From Pyxidicoccus xibeiensis (GTDB lineage Bacteria > Myxococcota > Myxococcia > Myxococcales > Myxococcaceae), in NCBI RefSeq assembly GCF_024198175.1, contig NZ_JAJVKV010000001.1, positions 1,178,001-1,242,000 on the forward strand: a DNA stretch of 64,000 bases, given 5' to 3'. The position numbers and the translations under genes were made by a program. The notes below the pieces were generated by a model. That model saw only the letters and a list, made by a program, of their open reading frames with translations, was not told the origin of the DNA and did not search any database. Shown piece by piece: positions 17,139-24,756 of the stretch; position 1 is the first letter of the stretch; each line of letters opens with the position of its first letter.

Positions 17139-18539
17139 ATGCCGGACTACACCAGCCGCGCGGACGAGATGCTCAAGGAGATCGAGGCCATCCAGAACAA
17201 GCTCCCCGAGGATGCCGCCAGGAAGCTGCGGGAGGCGATGTCTCAATACCTGTCGCTCCGGAAAGCCTGTCTGGATGACCTGGTCAAGCTCGTTGAGGAC
17301 GAGAGTTCCAGCAACACGTCCGCGGCCGGGCAGTGGCGTTCCCGTTGCGAAGCGGTCCGCTCGGCGCTGGCGGAGCCGTTCGAGAACGCCTTGAGGAACC
17401 TGGAGCTCCCGGCCCCAGCCGCAGCGGCGGGCTATGGGTGGCAGATGGGAAACAAGGTGAAGGAGGAACAGTTCTTCGCCGCGCTGACAGAAATCAATGT
17501 GGCAACCGTGCGCGACTACCTGGTGGCCAACCACCAGAGCCTCAAGGAGTACAGCCAGACGCTGGACGAGAAATGGAAGCGGATCACCAGCGAAACAGAC
17601 ACGCTGCAGTCGGAAGAGCAGAAAGCCTACCAGGCAATGCTGCAGATGACCCGGGAGATCATCAAGAAGTTCGCTGAGGAGGAGCGGACGCTCTACGAAA
17701 AAGCCAGACAGGCAGGGCAGTTCGTGCTCAGCGGGGCGGAGCAAGGCCTGGATTTATTGGGGGAGTTTATCCCCTGGATGAAAGGCGTAGCCGCGGTCAT
17801 CTCGCCTGCGGCCGAGCGCCTCAAGCAGCTCAATGAGTTCTGGCTGCAGACGAACAGCATGCTCTTCGGTCGCATGGGCAACTACCAGTCGCTCGTCCAG
17901 GCCGAGCGGGGCGGCATCCTGCCCCTCTTCAAGGAAACGCGCCGGCAGGTGGAGGAATACTGGCAGAAGAACGGGCTGGAGAGAGCCCGGGAGATGCTCA
18001 ACGGTGGGAAGTCCTCTCTGGATGGATGGCTGTCGGCGTGTCCCACTCCGGCCCAGAAGGAAGACGCCCGGCGCTTCTACGATGCCGCCTATGCCTCGCT
18101 GGAGAAGCACCTCAAGAACGTGGAAGCCGTCGCCTCGGAGTTCGAGAGGAAATGGAACGGCGTGTTCAAGGGTGCGCTTTCCCCCAGCGTGGCCGACGAG
18201 CTGATCGATGGGTCCGCCTGGCGCATCAATGCCCGCACGCTGGCGGAGATTGGCACTCCGGCCCTGGTGACGAGCATGGTCGAGAAGTTGGACGGATACT
18301 ACGAGGAGTCCTTCGAGGAGCCCTTGGCGCACTTGCGTGCACAGGTGAAGGAGTTTCCGGAAGCCTCGCGTACCGACGCGCTGCGCGCGCTGGACGAGGT
18401 CCAGAAAAGCGTGGAGTCCAGCGTGCGGGAGCGGATCAAGGCCCTGCAGCAGTCGGTGTTGTCATCGCTGGACTGGTTCCGGCCCGGCGCGCTCGAGAAG
18501 GCCTTCAGCCGGGAAGACCTCAGAGATGCACTGGAGTAG
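17139..18539 (+). CDS. long alpha-helical protein with central hydrophobic segment, second gene of the operon
   Basis: 466 residues, predicted almost wholly helical and charged (DEMLKEIEAIQNKLPEDAAR; DRLKQLNE-like heptads throughout). One hydrophobic hairpin-like stretch sits centrally (about residues 190-230; VLSGAEQGLDLLGEFIPWMK, then GVAAVISPA). Long coiled-coil arms around a single amphipathic/hydrophobic hairpin resemble the layout of alpha-pore-forming toxins such as the XaxA/YaxA and Cry6/HBL groups, but I recognise no family signature and this is only an analogy. No signal peptide is present. ATG 17139 follows AGCGGAGAGCCC. Lower GC at wobble positions than the neighbours hints at acquisition. 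Confidence 0.8.
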   Translation: MPDYTSRADEMLKEIEAIQNKLPEDAARKLREAMSQYLSLRKACLDDLVKLVEDESSSNTSAAGQWRSRCEAVRSALAEPFENALRNLELPAPAAAAGYGWQMGNKVKEEQFFAALTEINVATVRDYLVANHQSLKEYSQTLDEKWKRITSETDTLQSEEQKAYQAMLQMTREIIKKFAEEERTLYEKARQAGQFVLSGAEQGLDLLGEFIPWMKGVAAVISPAAERLKQLNEFWLQTNSMLFGRMGNYQSLVQAERGGILPLFKETRRQVEEYWQKNGLERAREMLNGGKSSLDGWLSACPTPAQKEDARRFYDAAYASLEKHLKNVEAVASEFERKWNGVFKGALSPSVADELIDGSAWRINARTLAEIGTPALVTSMVEKLDGYYEESFEEPLAHLRAQVKEFPEASRTDALRALDEVQKSVESSVRERIKALQQSVLSSLDWFRPGALEKAFSREDLRDALE

Positions 18540-18614
18540 GCCACCGGTGGGCAATTGCGCCAGGATGAAGCCGGCAGTCCTCGGTCCAAGCTCGACAAGG
18601 GTCCGCGGCAACAG

Positions 18615-19244
18615 TCACGAAGGCACGAGCTCGCGCGCCTGGAGCTGTCTGCGCGAGATGAAATATGCCACGCCGAGGTTGGGGACCCAGCAGAGCCAGG
18701 CGACGACTCTGTAGGCCGGGATGAAGTCACCCAGGGCGTGAGTCAGGACGGGCATCCAGAGTCTCAGCGTGACTGCCGCGAAGCAGGCGGCATAGCTGTA
18801 GGTCATCATGAGCCGGTGTTCTTCGAGTCGCCGGCTCTTGATGAGCCAATAAGCGGAGGCAGTGGTATAGAGCCAGACGATGCCCAGGCTGACGAAGCCC
18901 GCCGCGGCGATGACGCCCCCCGTGGCGAAGAAGCCGACGTAGACGCCGGCGAGCCCGCTCAGCAGGACCGCGCCGACGTAGACCTTTCCAAGGAGCCGGT
19001 GTGCGCCTGGGCGCTTGAGTCGCAGTCTCGCGACGAACTGGGTCCAGCCGATGGCCAGCGCAAGTCCTCCCAGGGCGATGTGCGTGTAGAAGGCCGCGCT
19101 CCAGACGGGGTCGGTCAGGAGCTCGCTGCTCTTCAAGGCACGGATTCCAAAGTTCGAGGCCGCGAGGAAGTAGCTGCCGGGATAGAGGCCCACTGCCAGA
19201 CAGAGGGCGGCGAAGAGGACCCAGCATGCCTTGCTTGCCATCAT
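18615..19244 (-). CDS. DUF2306-family membrane protein
   Basis: A 209-residue protein with about six membrane helices. The pattern HIALGGLALAIGWTQF, then the His-containing loop RPGAHRLLGKVYVG, then EEHRLMMTYSYA fits DUF2306 proteins, whose conserved histidines may bind metal or heme; no function is established. ATG 19244 (adjacent ATG 19241) is preferred over further upstream starts that give a non-membrane Arg/Ser-rich leader. The opposite strand of the whole gene is also open but has no plausible product. Confidence 0.88.
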   Translation of the reverse strand: MMASKACWVLFAALCLAVGLYPGSYFLAASNFGIRALKSSELLTDPVWSAAFYTHIALGGLALAIGWTQFVARLRLKRPGAHRLLGKVYVGAVLLSGLAGVYVGFFATGGVIAAAGFVSLGIVWLYTTASAYWLIKSRRLEEHRLMMTYSYAACFAAVTLRLWMPVLTHALGDFIPAYRVVAWLCWVPNLGVAYFISRRQLQARELVPS

Positions 19245-19454
19245 GGAGACTCGTGGCTCGGAGTGGGAGGAACAGCGCGGGAGATGAAACACCAGAAACA
19301 GAATGCCGTGTTCCTCGGAATTGAGCGCTGAAGGGCTGCGTCTGTCGGCCGATGTGCGCCACGATGGACCTCTCGTGGGTTCGTCGAGACAGCCCGTCCC
19401 TGTGGATGGGTGGGGCGTGGGATGGCGAAGCCGCTCCTCGAGCACGCCGGCCCT

Positions 19455-19685
19455 TCAGTAGGACTCCGCGCAGGCAGCCCAGTCGGCCATGTAGCACTCA
19501 CCCTTGTGGATGACGCCGAGAGGGCACTTCCCCGGCTCCGATGACTCCACCTTCACCCAGCACTTCGGGCGCCGCTCCAGGTTGGAGGAAAAGTCGTCGC
19601 CTGACCCTCGAAGCACGACAACGGCCACTGCCGCTCCGGCAAGGAGAACAGCAATTACAATCGCGAACACCCTCATCCGATTCAT
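19455..19685 (-). CDS. small single-TM exported protein
   Basis: 76 residues from ATG 19685, after CGGGAGACGTC. An N-terminal hydrophobic helix (about 5-24, VFAIVIAVLLAGAAVAVVVL) is followed by about 50 periplasmic residues with four cysteines (RRPKCWVKV, GKCPLGV, GECYMADW, ACAES), which could form two disulfides. No family is recognised. The gene lies between the DUF2306 gene and an insertion-sequence scar. Confidence 0.7.
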   Translation of the reverse strand: MNRMRVFAIVIAVLLAGAAVAVVVLRGSGDDFSSNLERRPKCWVKVESSEPGKCPLGVIHKGECYMADWAACAESY

Positions 19686-19831
19686 GACGTCTCCCGGAGA
19701 GTCAGCAAGGATACAGCGGTCCAGCGGATGGCGTGGCTGGCGGCGCATCGTGGTCGTGCGGCCTTGGGCTCGGGCCCAGCAGTGGGGGCGCCATCCATAC
19801 AGCGGCCCTGAACCGCTGGCCCCGGTGATTG

Positions 19832-19866
19832 GTATTCCGTGCCGTCGCGCATCATCGCGAAGAGGG
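19832..19866 (-). mobile_element. short remnant of an IS110-family transposase C-terminus
   Basis: On the minus strand this 35-bp stretch encodes LFAMMRDGTEY, the same C-terminal end as in the larger IS110-type remnant at 31282-31645 (nearly identical nucleotides at 31321-31355). It sits 3 bp downstream of the stop of the PPC lipoprotein gene, marking a past insertion or deletion event there. Confidence 0.6.
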
Positions 19867-19868
19867 GG

Positions 19869-21401
19869 TCAGCCCCCCGTCCGCTCCACGCGCACGGTGA
19901 AGTCGAGGCTGTCACCCGCGCCGGAAAGCAGCAGGGTGATGCGCTCCGCGGTGCTCGCGTCGATGAGCCAGCGTGTCGGCGACGGGTGTCTCGGGAACAG
20001 CCCGCCGCCTGGCGAGTGAAGACCCAGCGTGCAGGCCGGCTCGCAGGTGACCTGATAGCGGCCGGCCGCGTCCGCCTGGAAGGCGATGGCGTCGACGTCC
20101 GCGCGTTCCTGAAACACCCCGCGGGTGACGCTGCCCACGGTGATGAGCGTGGCGGTGTCCGGGGTGTTCCCATGCTCGTCCGGGCCCAGCTCACGGAGCG
20201 TCAGCGGAAACGGGCTGGCAAGACTGCTGCCGGATGAGACGTGAACGAAGTGGGTGCCCGACGTGGCGAGCTGATGGCGCAGGAGCCTGCCGCTTTCGCT
20301 GAACACCTGCTGTCCGGAGGCGTCGGTGATTCGGATGAACCGGGGGCTCGGCTCCGTGGAGAGGGCGTAGCCATGCCCTCGCGTGCCGGTGAAGGAGAAG
20401 ACGTCCACGTCGTCCTTCCAATGGCCCTGGGCGGACACGGGCACACCGGGAGCCAGCGGCGTCGCGCCCGTGGGCTGGTCCGCGTGGTCGTCGAGCCCCA
20501 GGTCCTCCATGCGGCAGGTCAGCACCCATGGAGCGTCGGCAGCGGGCCCGCGCGCCTCCAGGAACCAGCGCGCCTCCGCCCCGGCCTTCATGGCGAACAG
20601 GAACTGCCCGTTGTCGTTGGTGGCCACGCGCGCGCCCGCCGCGTCCACCAGCGCCAGCGTCACGTCCGGGTGCCCCGGTCCCGTCCTCGCGCAGCTGAGG
20701 TGGTAGCCGTGGCCCGCCGTGGGGTGGAAGGCCACGACATCCGTGTCCCCGAGCGGGTGGAGCATCACGAAGAAGTCCTCGCCCGAGGCCTGAACGCGAG
20801 GGGCGTCCTGCCGGCTGTCGGCATCATCCGGACCGAAGTCCCGGAACTCGTACGCATACGGGCCCGCGTCGAGGGGGCGGCCCGCGGACACCACCAGATA
20901 CAAGGGAGTGGTCTCGGTCATGTAGAACCAGTGGACGCCCTCCTTCGCTGGCGGCCGCTGGGCTCCGGGCCCCTTCAGCACGCGCACGTGACACGCGGGC
21001 AGCCCCTCCCTGGGAGTGCAATTGAAGCGGTACGTGTGGCCGGCTTCCGCGGTGAAGGTGAAGAAGTCCACGTCCGACTCCCCTCGGAAGGGAGGGCTGA
21101 TGAGGCCTTGCGCCTCGGTGGAGGACGAGACGAGCGGCGTGGCGGAGTCGAACGAGTTCCCGTGGTCATCCCGCGCCCGGACCATGGCGACTTCACAGGT
21201 CAGCCCGGCCGCCTGCTCCCACGCGCCGCAGCGGCACACCGGCTGCCCCTGCTCCGAGATGCAGGTGCCGGCGGTGCACTCCACGTCGGCGCAGACCCTG
21301 GCGTCCTCTTCCAGGGACACGGACGGGCCGCAGCCTCCCACCATCCACAGCAGGGCCACTGGCAGCAGCCAGCGGCTGAGAAAGAACGCATGGCCGTGCA
21401 T
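19869..21401 (-). CDS. lipoprotein with EGF-like segment and several PPC-type domains
   Basis: A 510-residue surface or periplasmic lipoprotein. The signal peptide ends in the lipobox WMVGGC (about residue 22). A cysteine-rich EGF-like segment follows (VCADVECTAGTCISEQGQPV, then CRCG). About four repeats follow, each with a D-x-G/A-D spacer (DDHGNSFDSATPL; DDADSRQDAP; DDHADQPTGATPL; DEHGNTPDTATL) and a beta sandwich that includes DVDxFxFTA, matching bacterial pre-peptidase C-terminal domains. PPC domains usually accompany secreted proteases; here no protease is attached, so adhesion or substrate binding is more likely. ATG 21401 follows GGAGGGTGGGAC. Confidence 0.88.
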   Translation of the reverse strand: MHGHAFFLSRWLLPVALLWMVGGCGPSVSLEEDARVCADVECTAGTCISEQGQPVCRCGAWEQAAGLTCEVAMVRARDDHGNSFDSATPLVSSSTEAQGLISPPFRGESDVDFFTFTAEAGHTYRFNCTPREGLPACHVRVLKGPGAQRPPAKEGVHWFYMTETTPLYLVVSAGRPLDAGPYAYEFRDFGPDDADSRQDAPRVQASGEDFFVMLHPLGDTDVVAFHPTAGHGYHLSCARTGPGHPDVTLALVDAAGARVATNDNGQFLFAMKAGAEARWFLEARGPAADAPWVLTCRMEDLGLDDHADQPTGATPLAPGVPVSAQGHWKDDVDVFSFTGTRGHGYALSTEPSPRFIRITDASGQQVFSESGRLLRHQLATSGTHFVHVSSGSSLASPFPLTLRELGPDEHGNTPDTATLITVGSVTRGVFQERADVDAIAFQADAAGRYQVTCEPACTLGLHSPGGGLFPRHPSPTRWLIDASTAERITLLLSGAGDSLDFTVRVERTGG

Positions 21402-21459
21402 GAAGTCCCACCCTCCAGGTTGACGTGGCGAAACGGACCGTAATAGTCGCGTCCCTCCC

Positions 21460-22134
21460 ATGCAAAGCCTGACTCTTCGCACCCTCCTGGTGGTTACGCT
21501 GCTCGTCTCCCTGCCGCGCGCGGCGGCCGCGGAGTCACCCTCGGAGGAGGACGCGGGGGGGCTGCCACGGTGGCTGGGCGTGGGGCTGCGCGCGGGCTAC
21601 GCCCTTCCCAGGGGACCGACCGAGGGTGGACCCGAGGCGCCCTATCTCTTCGACCTGTACAGCGGCCTGTTCGCGCTCTGGCTGGACGTGGGCTACCGCT
21701 TCGAGTCCGACCTCGAGGTCGCGCTGTGGGGCCAGCTGGCGCGCGCGCAGATTCGCGGCACCTGTCCGGACACGGAGGAGTGCACGGGTAGCAACCTGCG
21801 ACTGGGAGTGCTGGGGGCCTACCACTTCAACGCCCGGGGCACGACGGACCCCTGGCTGGGCCTGGGGCTGGGCCATGAGCGCACGCGCTATCGCATCTCG
21901 GAGACGGAGCTGACCTATGCGGGCCCCGAGGTCAGCCTCCAGGGAGGTTTCGACAAGCACCTGGTCAGCGCGCTGTGGGGCGGCTTGTTCTTCTCACTGT
22001 CGGCGGGCCGGTATGACTCGCTCGACGTGCGGCTGGGCTCGGGAACCGGCAGTGAGTCGCTGAGACACCGTGCGACGCACTACTGGCTGACCTTCGGCGC
22101 ACGGCTGCGGCTGAGGGACCTGCCATCCCGCTGA
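21460..22134 (+). CDS. outer-membrane beta-barrel protein
   Basis: 224 residues. The signal peptide LLVVTLLVSLPRAAAAES (cleavage about residue 24) is followed by alternating aromatic/hydrophobic strands (GVGLRAGYAL, LWLDVGYRF, LEVALWGQLA, TDPWLGLGLGHE) ending in THYWLTFGARLRL. This is typical of 8-stranded OmpA/OmpW-like barrels common in myxobacteria. It is divergent from the PPC lipoprotein gene across about 58 bp, so the two surface proteins may be co-regulated. A perfect 11-bp stem terminator follows. Confidence 0.85.
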   Translation: MQSLTLRTLLVVTLLVSLPRAAAAESPSEEDAGGLPRWLGVGLRAGYALPRGPTEGGPEAPYLFDLYSGLFALWLDVGYRFESDLEVALWGQLARAQIRGTCPDTEECTGSNLRLGVLGAYHFNARGTTDPWLGLGLGHERTRYRISETELTYAGPEVSLQGGFDKHLVSALWGGLFFSLSAGRYDSLDVRLGSGTGSESLRHRATHYWLTFGARLRLRDLPSR

Positions 22135-22144
22135 GCGCCAGTGC

Positions 22145-22174
22145 CTCCTCCACGGGGTGCAAGCCGTGGAGGAG
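22145..22174. terminator. rho-independent-like hairpin after the beta-barrel gene
   Basis: CTCCTCCACGG pairs perfectly with CCGTGGAGGAG around an 8-nt loop, 10 bp after the beta-barrel stop. It has no clear U-tract, as is usual in GC-rich genomes. Confidence 0.7.
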
Positions 22175-22210
22175 ACACCTTCCCTGTCTGGGCGCATCAG
22201 CGCGTGCCGT

Positions 22211-22260
22211 GCGGAGGAAGCAGCGCGCCACGCGGTGGGATTGGGCGACGGGGCTCGAGC
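22211..22260 (+). mobile_element. IS91-type transposase C-terminal scrap
   Basis: Reads RKQRATRWDWATGLE on the plus strand, matching RREQRAARWDWATVLKRRF in the copy near 37450. Only about 50 bp survive and the zinc-ribbon part is lost. It lies between convergent genes. Confidence 0.55.
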
Positions 22261-22296
22261 CTCAACGGGCGCGACCGCGGCTCGCTGTTCCGGAGC

Positions 22297-22722
22297 TCAG
22301 AAGTTCGTGTTGAGCGAGCCGTTGGTGAGCCTGAGGTAGGTACAGGTGCCGCTCGCGTCCCACCGCACGTCGAAGAAGCCCCGGGAGCTCAGGGCCTGCT
22401 CCCAGAGAGACGAGACGGTGGCGTCCGGGATGCAGGTGTAGATGGTGTCGGTGGTGGCGCCCGGCACGGTGGCCCGGGCATAGAAGCTGCGGTTGCCGGC
22501 CAGGTCATCACGGAACTGGGCGGAGGTGGTCGCTGCCGCGTCCTCGCGGAAGCCGATGAAGTTGCCATGGCAGCGGCCCGAGCCATCCGTGTTCTTGGTG
22601 CAGGACACGGTCCTCGTCTGGAGGCCCGCGCTCGCGATGGAGGCGATGCCGAGGGCGGCGAGCGCCACCACCGGGGACAGCGACTTCAGGGAAAGGGACT
22701 TCAGGGAAAGGGACTTCGTCAT
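22297..22722 (-). CDS. small secreted cysteine-containing protein B (paralogue of 23354-23752)
   Basis: 141 residues from ATG 22722. An unusual n-region, (SLSLK)x2-SLS, precedes the hydrophobic core PVVALAALGIASIASA. The mature part has the motif C-T-K-N-T-D-G-S-G-R-C-H-G followed by GFRED, a central SFYARATV, and a C-terminal GTCTYLRLTNGS. The same order of motifs occurs in the first gene of the operon. Four cysteines could form two disulfides. I recognise no named family; a secreted structural, inhibitor or toxin-like role is possible. Confidence 0.8.
   Translation of the reverse strand: MTKSLSLKSLSLKSLSPVVALAALGIASIASAGLQTRTVSCTKNTDGSGRCHGNFIGFREDAAATTSAQFRDDLAGNRSFYARATVPGATTDTIYTCIPDATVSSLWEQALSSRGFFDVRWDASGTCTYLRLTNGSLNTNF
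22681..22715 (-). repeat. 15-bp tandem repeat in the signal-peptide n-region
   Basis: GACTTCAGGGAAAGG is repeated about two and a half times and encodes SLSLK units on the minus strand, lengthening the positively charged start of the signal peptide without a frame change. Confidence 0.75.
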
Positions 22723-22774
22723 GGTCTTCTCCTGGATGGGATGACTTCCGACAGCAGGACTCTGGGGTGAGGCG

Positions 22775-23347
22775 CTACGGCAGCCCATCTGTCTGGTCGG
22801 AAGGAATGAGTCGGTTCTGGTTGATGGCGACGACGAGCTTGCGCCGGAGCTCCGCGGCTTCGGCGCGGCCGTGGAGGTGGGAGAGCTCTTGTCGAATCTC
22901 GAGCACATCCTCCGCCGTCATGCGCCCGCTGGAGACGACCTGCTCCACCAGCGAGCCCGCGCGGGCCACGGACTCGCGCTGCTCCTGGGACAGCGCTGGA
23001 GCAGGAGCGGGAGGCTCCGCTTCGCGTGAGCCCATGCCGAGCGCCCCGGACTCCGTCAGCAGGGTCGCCATTCGCTGGGCAATGGCATCCAGGTCTTCGG
23101 CGGTGGGCCGTGCGGAGCCCGAGGCCAGGGACGGAGGAATGCCCGCGGAGCTGCTCCCGGAAGGACTGCTGGGGACGTGATGAATGGCCTGGACGGCCCG
23201 GCGCAGCGCGGCGACCTCGGTGGAGAGCTCCTGCATGCGCAGGTCCTGGACCTGCTGTCCCTGGCTCATCGCGAGCCAGCAAGCCATCGCGCTGCCCAGG
23301 GCTGATGTCAGCCCCAGCAACCCCGTACGCAAGACATGGGCGGTCAT
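22775..23347 (-). CDS. membrane-anchored coiled-coil protein
   Basis: 190 residues. One N-terminal membrane helix (about 7-27) is followed by a heptad-rich helix (QQVQDLRMQELSTEVAALRR), a Ser/Pro-rich linker and a second helical part (AEDVLEIRQELSHLHGRAEA, ELRRKLVVAINQNRLIP). It starts 6 bp after the stop of the upstream secreted-protein gene and precedes its paralogue by about 50 bp, so it is the middle member of a three-gene operon. It may anchor, tether or process the two secreted proteins; this is inference from position only. Confidence 0.8.
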   Translation of the reverse strand: MTAHVLRTGLLGLTSALGSAMACWLAMSQGQQVQDLRMQELSTEVAALRRAVQAIHHVPSSPSGSSSAGIPPSLASGSARPTAEDLDAIAQRMATLLTESGALGMGSREAEPPAPAPALSQEQRESVARAGSLVEQVVSSGRMTAEDVLEIRQELSHLHGRAEAAELRRKLVVAINQNRLIPSDQTDGLP

Positions 23348-23353
23348 GGCGGC

Positions 23354-23752
23354 TCAGAAATGAGAGTACTGGCTGCCGTTGTTCAGGAACAGCGAGTAGC
23401 ACTCACCCAGGACGTTCCAGTAGATGGAGAAGTAGCCTTGGTGGTTCATGGCCTTGCTCCACTGCGCGCCCGTCGCTGCGTCAGCCGTGCAGTTGAAGTA
23501 CTCCGTCGTCGTGCCAGACGTGAGGGCCGCGGTGAAATACAGAGCGGAGGCGCTGGTCTGGGTGAACAAGGCCTGGGTGTTGGCGCCGGAGTGATTGCGG
23601 AAGCCGAGGAGGCTGCCGTAACACCGCCCCGAGCCATCCGCGTTCTTGTAGCAGTTCGCGGATTCAATCTGGTAACCGGCCAGGGCCGAGGGAGCTGTCA
23701 TCAGCGTCGCGAGACAGACGGCGGCCGCCCAGGTCTTCGAGGTATGACTCAT
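23354..23752 (-). CDS. small secreted cysteine-containing protein A (paralogue of 22297-22722)
   Basis: 132 residues from ATG 23752. Signal peptide TWAAAVCLATLMTAPSALA, then a mature region with CYKNADGSGRCYG, GFRNHSG, ALYFTAAL and a C-terminal GECYSLFLNNGS. The arrangement matches protein B motif by motif at roughly 35 percent by eye. It is the first gene of the operon, with the coiled-coil gene following after 6 bp. Confidence 0.82.
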   Translation of the reverse strand: MSHTSKTWAAAVCLATLMTAPSALAGYQIESANCYKNADGSGRCYGSLLGFRNHSGANTQALFTQTSASALYFTAALTSGTTTEYFNCTADAATGAQWSKAMNHQGYFSIYWNVLGECYSLFLNNGSQYSHF

Positions 23753-24009
23753 GTGGATTCCTTTTCTGAAGCTGGCCAGGGCTCCTGCCTGAATGCCTGG
23801 CCGAGAGAAGCGAGGTGAGGTCCTTCGCTTGAAACAGAGGCTATGGAGCGGGTCTGACATCAACGTGACGGCGTTCGTCGCGCGCCCTGGAGGTCGCCGT
23901 CCTGCACCGCGCGCGGGCGGACGCAGGAAGGCGCCCACCGCGCGCAACGACATCGACCACGCGCCGGCGGGCAGGGCCTCGCGCGCGCTCCGGCAGGTAG
24001 ACTGACGTC

Positions 24010-24096
24010 ATGGCCGCATCGCTCCTCTTCCTCGGCTTCGCCGTCCCGATTGCCGGGCTGGTGCTGTTCGACTTCCTCTCCCGCCGGAGGGATTGA
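24010..24096 (+). CDS. 28-residue single-TM micropeptide coupled to the next gene
   Basis: ATG 24010 to TGA 24094-24096 encodes a hydrophobic 28-residue peptide (LLFLGFAVPIAGLVLFDFL) ending in RRRD, the shape of a small inner-membrane protein with a cytoplasmic basic end. Its TGA overlaps the ATG of the downstream membrane gene (TGATG) and the CGGAGG near its end is that gene's ribosome site, so translation is coupled. It could be a leader needed for coupling or a true small subunit. Confidence 0.55.
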   Translation: MAASLLFLGFAVPIAGLVLFDFLSRRRD

Positions 24097-24605
24097 TGTA
24101 CCTGGGCCACGTCGGCGTCGCGCTCGCCTCCCGCCGGCTGGGCCCCGGCGTTCCCCTGGCGTGGCTGTGCACCGCCACGGTGTTCCTGGACTTCGTGGAC
24201 GTGGCGGTGGACGTCGCGGGGCTCGACAATGCCTTCACGGCCTGGAGCCACACCCTGCTTGCCGCCGTGGGCTGGTCCGTGCTCGTGGGGGCGCTCGGCT
24301 GGCTCGGACGGGGACGCACCGTGGGCCTGCTGCTGGGGGCCCTGGTGCTGTCCCACGTCCTCACGGACTACGTCACCAGCCACCTGTGGCTCTGGCGCGA
24401 CGGCCCCCGGGTCGGCCTGAAGCTCTATGCCTGGCCGTGGCTCGACTTCGGCGTGGAGGCCGCCGTCATCGTGGCGGGATGGTGGCTGTACCGGGGCTCC
24501 CTCTCCTCCGGGGCCCGGCGCAGCCCCTTCGTCTGGTGCGGCCTGCTCTGGCTCCTGGCCTTCCAGGTGGCCTTCAACGTGCTGGGGGTCGCGCGCGTCC
24601 CGTGA
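24096..24605 (+). CDS. multi-TM protein resembling DUF457/YdjM-type membrane metal-dependent hydrolases
   Basis: 169 residues with about five membrane helices. It begins MYLGHVGVALASRRLGPG; conserved-looking polar groups inside membrane regions are the N-terminal His, WSHTLL (about 50) and LSHVLTDYVTSH (about 89-100). This His/Asp pattern fits the DUF457 (YdjM-like) family of putative membrane-bound metal hydrolases. The preceding micropeptide stop overlaps the ATG. The substrate is unknown. Confidence 0.7.
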   Translation: MYLGHVGVALASRRLGPGVPLAWLCTATVFLDFVDVAVDVAGLDNAFTAWSHTLLAAVGWSVLVGALGWLGRGRTVGLLLGALVLSHVLTDYVTSHLWLWRDGPRVGLKLYAWPWLDFGVEAAVIVAGWWLYRGSLSSGARRSPFVWCGLLWLLAFQVAFNVLGVARVP

Positions 24606-24756
24606 GCACGCGGGACAGCACTGCGCCGAGCGACAGTCGCCCGGGCCCCGCGAACAGCATGTCCGGGGGCATCACATCAGGTCGACGCTCCAGCTCCACT
24701 GCGCCGGAGTGGGGTCCACGTTCCCAACCGGTCCACGAAATCGGGGCAGGCTCAGC

